Below, one piece after another: positions 36,360 through 45,206 of a DNA stretch of 64,000 nucleotides; the stretch's first letter is position 1; each line of letters starts with the position of its first letter. Under the pieces are notes generated by a model that had not been told where the DNA came from, searched no databases, and was given only the letters and a program-made list of their open reading frames with translations. The translations under genes and the position numbers were made by a program. Source of the stretch: Sphingomonas palmae (lineage in GTDB: Bacteria > Pseudomonadota > Alphaproteobacteria > Sphingomonadales > Sphingomonadaceae); NCBI RefSeq assembly GCF_900109565.1, contig NZ_FNZZ01000004.1:62001-126000 (forward strand). Reading direction: 5' to 3'.

Positions 36360-36373
36360 GTGATCTACATCAC
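36360..36373. promoter_or_regulatory. Crp/Fnr-type palindrome GTGAT-CTAC-ATCAC
   Basis: Perfect 5-4-5 palindrome of the Crp/Fnr class, centred about 117 bases upstream of the ino1 start and 30 bases downstream of the stop of a Crp/Fnr regulator gene. It differs from the FNR consensus only by T to G at the outer positions. Confidence 0.65.
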
Positions 36374-36390
36374 TAATTTGATTTAGCAGT

Positions 36391-36404
36391 GTAACCTATG
36401 TCAC
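36391..36404. promoter_or_regulatory. Second Crp/Fnr-like half-palindrome GTAAC-CTAT-GTCAC
   Basis: Same 5-4-5 layout with one mismatch between arms. It overlaps the regulator's stop codon. Its centre is 31 bases from the first box, close to three helical turns, so two dimers would bind the same DNA face. Confidence 0.45.
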
Positions 36405-37163
36405 TTTTTCGAGCACCGGAGACACGGCGGCACCGACCGCCGGCAACCAATCGGTCGCGATCACCGCGTGCCGGTCGCGAAAGTCGACCAGCGTAGCGAG
36501 CCGATCGACGTCAGTGATCCGCACCACCCTCCCGTCGCGCTCGACCAGCCCGGTCGCCTCCAGCGCCTTGAGCGATCGGTTGACGTGCGTCTTGGTCAAA
36601 CCGACCGCATCACCGATGTCCTTCTGCGTCAGCGGCAGCTCGAACGCGCTGCCCTCCAGATTGTCGACCACGCGCAACCGCGAGCGGATGTCGAGCAGCA
36701 AGGTCGCAATTCGCGTGAACCCGTCGGTCTTGCTGATCGAGGTCAGCCGGTCGCCGATCGACACCTGTTCCGACGCGGAGATCGCGAACAGCAGCGCGCC
36801 GAGCCGCGGATGCTTGCGAAACAGGTCGCCGAAATGCGCCTTCGGAATCTCGAACAAGGTCGTGTCGCTGACCGCCTGCAACGTCGCCGCGCTGTGCTGC
36901 CACGCGACCGACAGCGTCGTCGTGATGTCGCCGATGAAGTAGAAGCGCAGGATCTGCCGGTCGCCGTCGCGCAGCGTCACCGAACTGTGCAGCCATCCGC
37001 TGCCGACGATGTAGAGGTTCTCGATCGCCTCGCCTTCGTGAAAGATCAACGTGCCGGCCGGATAGGACCGCTCGCGCCGTTCGAGCCAGCGCAGCGCGTC
37101 GCGCTCGGCAAAGGTGAGGTCGAGGTGATGCGACAGGCGGGTTTCGAGCTGGCTGGCCGACAT
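36396..37163 (-). CDS. Crp/Fnr family transcriptional regulator
   Basis: 255 residues from the ATG at 37163; a GTG at 37199 would add 12. Cyclic-nucleotide-binding-type beta-barrel (LIFHEGEAIENLYIVGSGW), long dimer helix, and C-terminal helix-turn-helix TQKDIGDAVGLTKTHVNRSLKAL. No N-terminal Cys cluster, so not an Fe-S FNR. In the recognition helix the Glu used by Crp and FNR is Thr and the FNR Ser is Asn, while the Arg is kept, so its DNA site may differ from the classic one. It sits directly upstream of the ino1 operon on the same strand, the natural candidate to control it. Confidence 0.88.
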   Translation of the reverse strand: MSASQLETRLSHHLDLTFAERDALRWLERRERSYPAGTLIFHEGEAIENLYIVGSGWLHSSVTLRDGDRQILRFYFIGDITTTLSVAWQHSAATLQAVSDTTLFEIPKAHFGDLFRKHPRLGALLFAISASEQVSIGDRLTSISKTDGFTRIATLLLDIRSRLRVVDNLEGSAFELPLTQKDIGDAVGLTKTHVNRSLKALEATGLVERDGRVVRITDVDRLATLVDFRDRHAVIATDWLPAVGAAVSPVLEKVT

Positions 37164-37309
37164 GGCGCTGCAAACGCCCGAACCGGTCGCGGTGTCCACG
37201 CGGGCCGAAGGAGGACTGATCTACTTTATTCTGGCCGACGTGGACATTTCTGAACGTTGCTGGGTTCCAGCGCCACCTCGAGCGAAGGCGAAGTCGATGG
37301 AACACCGGC

Positions 37310-38446
37310 ATGACTGACGCGCGCGCACCGTCTCGGTCGATCACGTGGGTCCATATCGGCGACTTGCACCTCGATGAGGCGGACGGCTGGCAGAGCCGCG
37401 ATTGTCTGGCGGCAATCGTCGATCAGGTCGAAACGCGGCTGCGCGGTTCGGTCGACTTCGTCTACCTGCCCGGTGACAACGCCAACCACGGCACGCCCGA
37501 GAAATATCGCGTTATGACCGACACGCTCTCAGCCTTGACCGTGCCGTGGCGCATCATCCCCGGCGACCATGATTTCGAGCCCGGCGACCTCGCCGCCTAC
37601 GACGCCGCGATCCCGCCCGCGAACCGCCCCGACCACGAGGTGATCGCCGGGCACCGCTGCATCTTCCTCAACATCGTGTCGGCAGGCGCCGGAGGTCCGG
37701 ACTTCCGGCTGACGATGCACGACCGCAACCGTATCGCCGAGGAACTCGCGCGTGCCAGCGCCGAGCAGCAAACGCCGCTCGTCTTCATGCACGCCTACCC
37801 GGGCGATCTGGCGGCGGACGGCGGGGCGGTGGCGCTCAGCTTCATCCACGGCGACGTCGCCTTCGTCGACACCGGGCACACGCATTACAACGAGCTGCTG
37901 AACGACGGCTACGTCGTCTACGGCGCGACGCGCTCGACCGGGCAGATCGAGGAGGGTCGCGGCCGCGCTGGGTTCGCGATCGTCACCGTCCACGACGGCG
38001 TGCCGAGTTGGCGCTTCCGCACCCTCGACGCACCCTGGCCGCACGTGCAGATCGTGTCGCCGTGCGACCGCCGCCTCGTCACGCGCCCCGCCGATCCGTA
38101 CCAGGTGCCGCGGCCGGGCAGCGTGACCGTGACCGCGTGCGTCCACGGTGCCGCCCACGACAGCAACGTGACGCTCGAGCACGGTTCGACCGCCACGCCA
38201 ATGACGCGCGGTGCGGACGGATGGTGGCGCGGCGCGGTGTCGCTCGACGCCGGGTTGCACGCGCTGCGCGTCACATGCGGTAATTCCCAAGATACAATCG
38301 ACGTGCTGGTGCGCGGCGCCGACGCGATCCCGAAGCGCCGCCTGCCGGTCGCGCCTGGTCAGGACTGCCACGCGGTCGGTGCGTGGCCGATCGCCGGGAT
38401 CGATGGCGCGCAGCTTGGCCCCAACAAGAACGGTGCCGGATGGTAA
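37310..38446 (+). CDS. Calcineurin-like metallophosphoesterase
   Basis: 378 residues. Metal motifs WVHIGDLHLD, YLPGDNANHG (GDxxxH), IPGDHDF in place of GNHD, FMHAYPGD and DTGHTHYN (GHxH) are all present, giving a complete two-metal site. The core ends near residue 245; the remaining 130 residues are beta-rich (GSVTVTACVHG, NVTLEHGSTATPM) and resemble an Ig-like domain. No signal peptide, so cytoplasmic. Its stop overlaps the transporter start by 7 bases. Substrate unknown (phosphodiester or phosphomonoester). Confidence 0.87.
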   Translation: MTDARAPSRSITWVHIGDLHLDEADGWQSRDCLAAIVDQVETRLRGSVDFVYLPGDNANHGTPEKYRVMTDTLSALTVPWRIIPGDHDFEPGDLAAYDAAIPPANRPDHEVIAGHRCIFLNIVSAGAGGPDFRLTMHDRNRIAEELARASAEQQTPLVFMHAYPGDLAADGGAVALSFIHGDVAFVDTGHTHYNELLNDGYVVYGATRSTGQIEEGRGRAGFAIVTVHDGVPSWRFRTLDAPWPHVQIVSPCDRRLVTRPADPYQVPRPGSVTVTACVHGAAHDSNVTLEHGSTATPMTRGADGWWRGAVSLDAGLHALRVTCGNSQDTIDVLVRGADAIPKRRLPVAPGQDCHAVGAWPIAGIDGAQLGPNKNGAGW

Positions 38447-39693
38447 GCCTCGCCACCGGCGCAAGCTGGGCTATTGCGGGGCTGTCGACCGCGGCGGTGA
38501 TCGCGCGGCCGATGCGCTGGCCCGAGTGGATCTGGGCGGTCGCGGGCGCAGTGCTGCTCGTCCTGCTCGGGCTGATGCCGCTGGCGCAAGCGGGCGGCGC
38601 GATCGCCAAGGGGCTCGACGTCTACCTGTTCCTGACCGGCATGATGCTGCTGAGCGAGACCGCGCGCGAGCACGGCGCGTTCGATTGGATCGCCGCCACC
38701 GCGGTCAACGCGAGCAAGGGATCGCGCGCGCGGCTGTTCCTGCTCGTCTACGCCACCGGCGTGGTCGTCACGACCTTCATGTCGAACGACGCGACCGCGG
38801 TGGTGCTGACGCCCGCAGTGTTCGCCGCGGCCAAGAAGGCGAAGGCCGACCCGCTGCCCCTGCTGTTCGCCTGCGCGCTGATCGCCAATGCGGCGAGCTT
38901 CGTGCTGCCGATCTCCAACCCCGCCAATCTCGTGCTCTACGGCGGGCACATGCCGCCGCTGGGACAATGGCTGCGATCCTTCGCCGTGCCGTCGATCGCA
39001 TCGATCGTTGTCACCTTTCTGGTGCTGCGCTGGATCGAGCGGCGTCGCTTGGCGGGTGAGTGCGCGTGCGACGTGACGCGCGAGGCGCTGACCAGTCCGG
39101 GCAAGCTCGCGATCCTCGGCATCGTCGCGACCGCGGCACTGCTGCTCGTCGTCTCCGCGCTCGATCGCGAACTCGGCCTGCCGACCGCCATCGCCGGGAT
39201 CGCCACCGCGCTCGTGGTATCCGCGGCGGCGAAGGCGTCGCCGCTCACGCTCGCGCGGCAGGTGTCGTGGGGGGTGCTGCCGCTCGTCGCCGGATTGTTC
39301 GTGCTGGTCGAAGCGCTCGACCGCACCGGCGTGATCGCGCACGTCGCCGCGTGGCTGCGCGCCGTCTCGAGCGAGCCGGTGCAGGCGGCCGCCGCGTCGG
39401 GAACGATCCTCGCCTTCGTCAGCAACCTGATGAACAACCTGCCCGCGGGCCTCGTCGCCGCGACCGCGGTCGCGCAGGCGCAGCCGCCGCGGATCGTCAC
39501 CGACGCGCTGCTGATCGGCGTCGACCTCGGCCCCAATCTGTCGGTAACCGGCTCGCTCGCGACGATCCTGTGGTTGCAGGTGATCCGGCGCGAGGGCGAG
39601 GATGTCGGCTTCCTCGCCTTTCTGAAAGTCGGCGCGGTGGCGATGCCGCTCGCGCTCGTCGCCGCGCTGGGCACGCGATTGATGCTGGGATGA
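38440..39693 (+). CDS. ArsB/SLC13-type (ion transporter superfamily) permease
   Basis: 417 residues with about 11-12 membrane segments. It matches ArsB/NhaD-like permeases: LTGMMLLSETAREHGAFD, a conserved TTFMSNDATAVVLTP (the SNDAT motif of the ArsB group), PISNPANLVLYGG, and a second-half repeat SNLMNNLPAGLVAA with VDLGPNLSVTGSLATIL. That is the arsenite/antimonite permease pattern. No ArsR or ArsC gene is adjacent, so arsenic transport is not certain. ATG at 38440 overlaps the end of the phosphoesterase gene by 7 bases. Confidence 0.87.
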   Translation: MVSLATGASWAIAGLSTAAVIARPMRWPEWIWAVAGAVLLVLLGLMPLAQAGGAIAKGLDVYLFLTGMMLLSETAREHGAFDWIAATAVNASKGSRARLFLLVYATGVVVTTFMSNDATAVVLTPAVFAAAKKAKADPLPLLFACALIANAASFVLPISNPANLVLYGGHMPPLGQWLRSFAVPSIASIVVTFLVLRWIERRRLAGECACDVTREALTSPGKLAILGIVATAALLLVVSALDRELGLPTAIAGIATALVVSAAAKASPLTLARQVSWGVLPLVAGLFVLVEALDRTGVIAHVAAWLRAVSSEPVQAAAASGTILAFVSNLMNNLPAGLVAATAVAQAQPPRIVTDALLIGVDLGPNLSVTGSLATILWLQVIRREGEDVGFLAFLKVGAVAMPLALVAALGTRLMLG

Positions 39694-39770
39694 CACGGGC
39701 CCGCGGGTGCGGCGCCGTTGCGCTCGCGTCCACTGGCTGAATGCTGGTTCAACTGATGGAAGAACGGATC

Positions 39771-41027
39771 ATGGCGACGGCAACGGCATCGATCATGGCA
39801 GGCGGCTCCGCGCCGGAGCGGGAGACCTCGGGCCGCACGCTCGACGCGCTCAACTTCTTCCTGGCCGACGTGCGCGACGGTCTCGGGCCTTACCTCGCCA
39901 TCTACCTCGTCGCGGTGCGCGGGCCGGCGCACGGCTGGAACGAGGCGACGGTCGGCATGGTGCTGACGATCGCCGGCATTTTCGGCCTGCTGGCGCAGAC
40001 CCCGGCGGGCAGCCTGATTGACAAGAGCCGCAACAAGCCGCGGATCGTCATGGCGGCCGCGCTGCTCGTCACGCTGACCAGCGTGTCGCTACCGTTCGTC
40101 CACGGCTTCGCGGTCGTGGCCGCGACCCAGTCGATCGCGGCGGCGGCAGGCGCGGTGTTCGCGCCCGCGATCTCGGGCATCACGCTTGGCCTCGTCGGGC
40201 AGAAGATGTTCGCGCATCGCATCGGGCGCAACGAAGCGTTCAATCACGCCGGCAATGCGGTGTCGGCGGCCCTCGCGGGCGGATTGGCGTGGGAATTCGG
40301 GCCCGTGGTCGTCTTCTACCTGATGGGCGCGCTGACGGTTGCAAGCATTGCCAGCGCCGCGCGCATCCGCAACGACGACATCGACAATGCGGTCGCACGC
40401 GGGCTCGACTGCGAGCCGGAGGAAGGTTGCGAGGAGCCGAGCGGGTGGAAGACGCTGATCGAGAACAAGCCGCTGCTGATCTTCGCGGTCATCGCCTTCC
40501 TGTTCCACCTGTCGAACGCCGCGATGCTGACCTCGGTCAGCCAGTTGCTCGCGAAAAGCGTCGGCAAGGATCAGGCGACCTCGCTGACGGCTGCGTGCAT
40601 CGTCGCGGCGCAGCTGGTGATGGTGCCGATCGCGATGCTGGTCGGGCGCAACGCCGACCGCTGGGGCACGAAGCCGATCTTCCTCGTCGCCTTCGCGTTC
40701 CTGGCGGCGCGCGGCGCACTCTACACCGTGTCGGACAATCCGTGGTGGCTGGTCGGGGTGCAGGCGCTCGACGGCGTCGGTGCCGGCATCTTCGGCGCGA
40801 TCTTCCCGGTCGTGATCGCCGATCTGACCGAGGGTTCGGGTCGCTTCAACGTCAGCCAGGGTGCGGTCGCGACGACGCAGGGGCTGGGCGCCGCGCTATC
40901 GGCGAGCCTCGCGGGCGCGATCATCGTCTGGGCGGGGTACAGTGCCAGCTTTCTGACGCTGGCAGCGATCGCGGCGATGGGTTTCTCGCTCTACCTCGTG
41001 GCGATGCCAGAGACGAAGGAAGACTGA
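39771..41027 (+). CDS. MFS transporter
   Basis: About 418 residues with 12 predicted membrane segments. The loop 2-3 MFS motif is recognisable as GSLIDKSRNKPRIVMA and the second-half counterpart as GRNADRWGTKPIFL. LNFFLADVRDGLGPYLAIYL at the start is characteristic of a subfamily often found next to arsB-like genes, from memory. A Cys/acid-rich central loop (CEPEEGCEEP) could bind metal. Start uncertain: ATGs at 39741, 39756 and 39771 are in frame. Follows the permease with a 77-base gap and may share its transcript. Confidence 0.85.
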   Translation: MATATASIMAGGSAPERETSGRTLDALNFFLADVRDGLGPYLAIYLVAVRGPAHGWNEATVGMVLTIAGIFGLLAQTPAGSLIDKSRNKPRIVMAAALLVTLTSVSLPFVHGFAVVAATQSIAAAAGAVFAPAISGITLGLVGQKMFAHRIGRNEAFNHAGNAVSAALAGGLAWEFGPVVVFYLMGALTVASIASAARIRNDDIDNAVARGLDCEPEEGCEEPSGWKTLIENKPLLIFAVIAFLFHLSNAAMLTSVSQLLAKSVGKDQATSLTAACIVAAQLVMVPIAMLVGRNADRWGTKPIFLVAFAFLAARGALYTVSDNPWWLVGVQALDGVGAGIFGAIFPVVIADLTEGSGRFNVSQGAVATTQGLGAALSASLAGAIIVWAGYSASFLTLAAIAAMGFSLYLVAMPETKED

Positions 41028-41042
41028 CCGGCTGCCCGAGCG

Positions 41043-41318
41043 TCACCCGCGGCGCGGATCGTCGCGGTGTTCCTCCAGGGGAACGACCTCGAACAGGTAA
41101 GCGCGCCAGCCCCGCTGTCGCGCGGCATCGGCCGTCGCCTGCTTCTTCGCGGTCGCTTCCTTCAACGACGCGGCGTGGCCCCAGAACACTTCGGTCCGGC
41201 CGTTCTCTAGCTCGGCGACGATGCGCCAGAAATGCGTGAACGGCGACGCGGTCGGCCCGATCGTCTTGACGTAGCCGTCGGGCATCGTCGCGGTCAGATA
41301 GCGCTTCTTTCTCGCCAT
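41043..41318 (-). CDS. Small conserved-looking hypothetical protein
   Basis: 91 residues from the ATG at 41318. Basic N-terminus MARKKRYLTATMPDGYVKT, aromatic core HFWRIVAELENGRTEVFWGHA, and a Lys/Ala-rich helix. No signal peptide or membrane segment. I do not recognise a family. It is convergent with the MFS gene (15-base gap). Confidence 0.6.
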   Translation of the reverse strand: MARKKRYLTATMPDGYVKTIGPTASPFTHFWRIVAELENGRTEVFWGHAASLKEATAKKQATADAARQRGWRAYLFEVVPLEEHRDDPRRG

Positions 41319-41409
41319 CGGCGCCGCATACAGGCTCGCCCCGCGACCGTCATCACGGGACACCCAAGGGGCACGCGCCGCAAACCGCGACGCGTGCCCA
41401 ACCGGTCGC

Positions 41410-41709
41410 TCAGCCCTTGCGCGCGCCCGACAGCGGGAAGCTGCCGAACGCGCCAGCGCCGACCTGACCCGTCACGGTGTCGCCGTCGATCGTGGCGCTG
41501 CAATCGAGCGTCATCGGCATCGGCGAGGTCATCTGCTGCTTCCACTTGAGCGTGTCGCCCTCCACCTCGCCCGACACGTCGGACGCGCCCATCGCGCCCG
41601 AGGCCTGGCCGGTGAAGCTGCTGCCCTCGGTCTTGACCGTGAGCGTCAGATTCTGGTCGCCGAGCGGCGACTTGACCGTGCAATCGTAGGTACCGTCGAG
41701 ATTGGCCAT
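41410..41709 (-). CDS. Small beta-rich hypothetical protein
   Basis: 99 residues, ATG at 41709 preceded by GGAGAAC at good spacing. Alternating hydrophobic/polar strands (YDCTVKSPLGDQNLTLTV, TGQASGAMGASDVSGEVEG, TLDCSATIDGDTVTGQVG) suggest a small lipocalin- or calycin-like beta sandwich with two cysteines. No signal peptide. Function unknown; it follows the M16 peptidase on the same strand by 38 bases on its downstream side and may share its promoter region. Confidence 0.65.
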   Translation of the reverse strand: MANLDGTYDCTVKSPLGDQNLTLTVKTEGSSFTGQASGAMGASDVSGEVEGDTLKWKQQMTSPMPMTLDCSATIDGDTVTGQVGAGAFGSFPLSGARKG

Positions 41710-41747
41710 GATGTTCTCCTAAGCGTTCAGAAACTGCATGCGCGGGC

Positions 41748-44624
41748 TCAACGCTGCGCAGGTGCAGGCGTTGCAGGTGCAGCGGTCGCGACCGGCGCCG
41801 CCACCGCCGCGGCAGGCATCACCTCGACCGGCAGGCCGAGCGTGCCGAGCTGCGGCTGGACCTGCTTGGCGTCGCCGACCACCAGCCAGACGAACTTGCC
41901 CGGATCGATCACCGCCTTGGTGGCGGCATTGACCTGCGGCAGCGTCAGCGCGCGGTACTTCTGCGTGATCGTGGCGTAGTAATCGTCCGGCCGCTTGTAG
42001 AGGTCGTTCGCCTGCATGGCGCGCAGCACGTCGCCCGAGGTCTCGAAATCACCCGACAGCGACCGCGTCGCGCCGTTGATCGCGCGCTCGAACTCGGCCT
42101 GCGTCATCGGCTGCGCACCGACGTAGCCCGCGATGTCGCCGCGCATCGCCGCGATCGAGGGACCCGTCTGGTTCGCCTGCACCGGCGCCTGCACCGCGTA
42201 GGGTGCGGCCATCTCGTAGCGGCGGAAATTGCCGCCCGCGCCGTAGGACCAGTGCTTCGTCTCGCGCAGGTCCATGTTGATGCGGCCTAGGAAGCTGCCA
42301 CCCAGCGCGTCGTTGCCGACCTCGTACGGGAGCAGGTCGTCCGTCCCCTTCAGGCCGGTCTGCGCGCCCGCGACGATCAGCGACTGCGGGCTGTCCGGCC
42401 GGTCGATCAGGACGATGCGCGGCCGCGTCGCCGCGCCGGCGGGCGGGAACGCCTTCTGCCCGGCGGTGCCGGTCGCGCGCCAGTCGCCGAAACGCTGCTC
42501 CATCAGCTGGCGGATCTCGCCGAGCGGGCGGTCGGAGACGACGAAGATCTTTGCCTTGTCGGGACGCAGCCACGCCTGCTGGAACGCGACGAGGTCGGCG
42601 CGGGTCAGCGCCTGCACCGCGCGCGGATCGCCCGACCCCTGCGCCTTCGCATAAGGCGAGTTGGGCGAGATCAGGCGGGGCAGCATCCGCTGCGCAAGCC
42701 CGTTGGGGCTGGTCAGCTCCAGCTGAATTTGCGTCAGCTGCTGCGTCTTGACGCGGCCGAACTCGCTTTCCGGGAAAGCGGGCGCGCGCGCCACATCGGC
42801 CCAGATCTGCGACGCGGCACCCAGATTGGCGCTCGGCACCTGCAGCGACAGCGTGGTGCGATCGGCCGAGCTGTTCGTCCCGATCGTCGCGCCGAGCCGC
42901 TCCTTCGCCTCCGCCAGCTGCACCGAGTTGAGCGTCCGCGTACCCTCATCGATCATCGCGAGCGTGAGCGCCTGCGTGCCGAGCTTGTCCGCCACGTCGG
43001 CGGCTGCCCCGGCGTCGAAGCTCAGCACCGCCTGCGTCATCGGCACGGTGGCGCGCTGCGCGTAGACGATCTCCACCCCGTTCGACAGCCGCGCGTGCTC
43101 CACCTTGGGGAAGCTCAGGCCCGCGATCTGACCGACCGTCGGCAGCGGTCCGCGCGTGCCCTTCGCCGCGGGCTCGGGTGCCGCCTGCACCGCGACCGCC
43201 GGAGGCACCTTCGCCTCCTCGTACGCGTCGCGCTTGCCCGGCACGACCTGAACCGAGAAGCTGGGGCGCGACAGCCACTGGTCCGCCGCCGCCTTCACGC
43301 TCGCCGGGGTCTGCGCCGCGAGCCGGGCGAGCTGTTTCTTGTAATAGCCCGGATCGTTCGAATAGAGCGCGCCTTCCGCCAGCGCGACCGCCTTGCCGCC
43401 GAAGCCGCCGACCGATTCAAGCCCGCTGATCCGCCGCGACACCGTCTGCGTGACGTAGCGGTTGACCTCGTCCGCGGTCGGCCCGTTCTTCAGGAACTCG
43501 GCCATGATCTCGTCGATCCGGCGCGAGACGACCGCGGGGTCGACGCCGGGGCGCACGATTGCGTTGATCGTGAACGTGCCGACCTGCGCGAAGCTGCTGT
43601 TGTCGGCCGACACCTGCACCGCCAGCTTGTCTCGCTTGACCAGTTCGTTGTCGAGGCGCGAGCTCTGCAGCCCGCCGAGTACGCCCGCCGCCACGTCGAG
43701 CGGTGCGGCGGCGGGATCGTTCAACCCCGGCACCGCCCAGGTCCTGACGATCATCGTCGCGGGGACATTGTCCTTGATCACCGCGCTGGAGGGCCCGGGC
43801 AGCGAGGCCGGAACCGCGGCGGGCGGCGCGACGCTCTTGGGACCAGCGGGGATCGCGCCGAAGTATTTCTCCACCAGCGGGCGCGCGGTCGCGACGTCGA
43901 TGTCGCCCGCCAGCACCAGCACCGCGTTGTTGGGGCCGTAATGGTCGCGGAACCAGTCCTTGACCGTCGTCAGCGTCGCAGCATCCAGGTCCGCCATCGA
44001 TCCGATCGTGGTGTGGCCATACGGGTGCGACGCCGGGAACAGCCCCTCGGTCAGCTTGTATTCAAGCAGGCCATAGGGCTGGTTGTCACCCTGCCGCTTC
44101 TCGTTCTGGACGACGCCGCGCTGCTCGTCGAGCACGCCCTGCGTGATCGCGCCGGTCAGGTACCCCATGCGATCGGATTCGAGGAACAACGCGCGGTCGA
44201 GCGCCGCGCGCGGCACCGTCTCGAAATAATTGGTGCGGTCGAAATAGGTCGTGCCGTTGAAGTCGGTCGCGCCGACCTGCTGCAACGGCTCGAAGAAATC
44301 GCCCGGCGCATTCTCGCTGCCGTTGAACATCAGATGTTCGAACAGGTGCGCGAAGCCGGTCTTGCCCTTGGGCTCGTGCTTCGACCCGACATCGTACCAG
44401 ACGCTCACCGCGACGACCGGTGCCTTGCGGTCGGTGTGAACGACGACGCGCAGCCCGTTCTTGAGCGTGAACTGCTGATACGGAATGTCGACCGCGCTCA
44501 CCAGCGACGACACCGGCGCCGCGGCGGCGGTCGACGGCGGTGCGGACTGCGCCCAGGCAGCGGGGGTGAGACTGGCGAACGCGACGCTCGCGGCGAGGAA
44601 CGACTTGAAGGTCAAGACTGGCAC
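41748..44624 (-). CDS. M16 family zinc peptidase (two-domain, exported)
   Basis: About 958 residues, a fused double M16 protein. Signal peptide LTFKSFLAASVAFASL then TPAAWAQ, so periplasmic. The N-terminal half has the inverted zinc motif HLFEH (HxxEH, about residue 90) and the distal Glu in the segment VVQNEKRQGDN; the C-terminal half lacks HxxEH and is the inactive partner, as usual. The Pro/Ala-rich link near residue 480 (AVQAAPEPAAKG) joins them. GTG at 44624 is used here; a TTG at 44615 has better Shine-Dalgarno spacing. Divergent from the MarR gene. Confidence 0.92.
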   Translation of the reverse strand: MPVLTFKSFLAASVAFASLTPAAWAQSAPPSTAAAAPVSSLVSAVDIPYQQFTLKNGLRVVVHTDRKAPVVAVSVWYDVGSKHEPKGKTGFAHLFEHLMFNGSENAPGDFFEPLQQVGATDFNGTTYFDRTNYFETVPRAALDRALFLESDRMGYLTGAITQGVLDEQRGVVQNEKRQGDNQPYGLLEYKLTEGLFPASHPYGHTTIGSMADLDAATLTTVKDWFRDHYGPNNAVLVLAGDIDVATARPLVEKYFGAIPAGPKSVAPPAAVPASLPGPSSAVIKDNVPATMIVRTWAVPGLNDPAAAPLDVAAGVLGGLQSSRLDNELVKRDKLAVQVSADNSSFAQVGTFTINAIVRPGVDPAVVSRRIDEIMAEFLKNGPTADEVNRYVTQTVSRRISGLESVGGFGGKAVALAEGALYSNDPGYYKKQLARLAAQTPASVKAAADQWLSRPSFSVQVVPGKRDAYEEAKVPPAVAVQAAPEPAAKGTRGPLPTVGQIAGLSFPKVEHARLSNGVEIVYAQRATVPMTQAVLSFDAGAAADVADKLGTQALTLAMIDEGTRTLNSVQLAEAKERLGATIGTNSSADRTTLSLQVPSANLGAASQIWADVARAPAFPESEFGRVKTQQLTQIQLELTSPNGLAQRMLPRLISPNSPYAKAQGSGDPRAVQALTRADLVAFQQAWLRPDKAKIFVVSDRPLGEIRQLMEQRFGDWRATGTAGQKAFPPAGAATRPRIVLIDRPDSPQSLIVAGAQTGLKGTDDLLPYEVGNDALGGSFLGRINMDLRETKHWSYGAGGNFRRYEMAAPYAVQAPVQANQTGPSIAAMRGDIAGYVGAQPMTQAEFERAINGATRSLSGDFETSGDVLRAMQANDLYKRPDDYYATITQKYRALTLPQVNAATKAVIDPGKFVWLVVGDAKQVQPQLGTLGLPVEVMPAAAVAAPVATAAPATPAPAQR

Positions 44625-44756
44625 GCTCCCTGAGATATTTTGCTGTGGTGTTTTGCCGGAGCATAGCAGCGGCCCGGCACGCGGCAATGGGCGAGTGTTA
44701 CTAATCTTTACGGCGCGTACTTGACTGCCGATGCAACCATTGCCACAGCAACCTTC

Positions 44757-45206
44757 ATGAGCGTTTACACGCGAGACACATTCGTCCCCGACACGTCGAT
44801 CGGCTATCTGCTGCGTGCGAACCACCAATTGGGATACGCACAGCTCGACCGCGTATGCGCCGATTACGGCATCACTGGCATTCAATGGTCGACCCTGATC
44901 GCGATCCACTTTGGCATGACCAACTGCGCGGCGCTCGCGCGCGATCTCGCGCATGACAAGGGCGCGATGACGCGGGTGATCGACGTGCTTGAGGCAAAAG
45001 GTCTGGTGCAGCGCGACCGCGACGATGCCGACCGCCGTCTGGTCAATCTGTCGCTCACGCCCGAGGGGAATGCGGTTGCGATGCGCTGCCGCGATGGGGT
45101 CATCGCGTTGTGGAACGCGGTGCTCGCCGACTGGAGCGCGGATGAGACTGCTTCGCTGATTGCGCAGTTGCAGAAGCTGCGCCGCACGTTGGAACATTTC
45201 GCATGA
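44757..45206 (+). CDS. MarR family transcriptional regulator
   Basis: 149 residues from the ATG at 44757. Winged-helix core ALARDLAHDKGAMTRVIDVL (helix-turn-helix) followed by the wing RDDADRRLVNLSLT, the classic MarR D-x-R-D/DRR wing. It leads a tripartite efflux operon, so it is probably the local repressor responding to the exported compound. I could not find a clear palindromic operator in the 130-base divergent region. ATGA overlap with the next gene. Confidence 0.9.
   Translation: MSVYTRDTFVPDTSIGYLLRANHQLGYAQLDRVCADYGITGIQWSTLIAIHFGMTNCAALARDLAHDKGAMTRVIDVLEAKGLVQRDRDDADRRLVNLSLTPEGNAVAMRCRDGVIALWNAVLADWSADETASLIAQLQKLRRTLEHFA

Noticed and set aside
42729..44633. 634-codon plus-strand open frame over the M16 peptidase
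   Set aside because: Antisense shadow; the minus strand has the zinc motif and a signal peptide.
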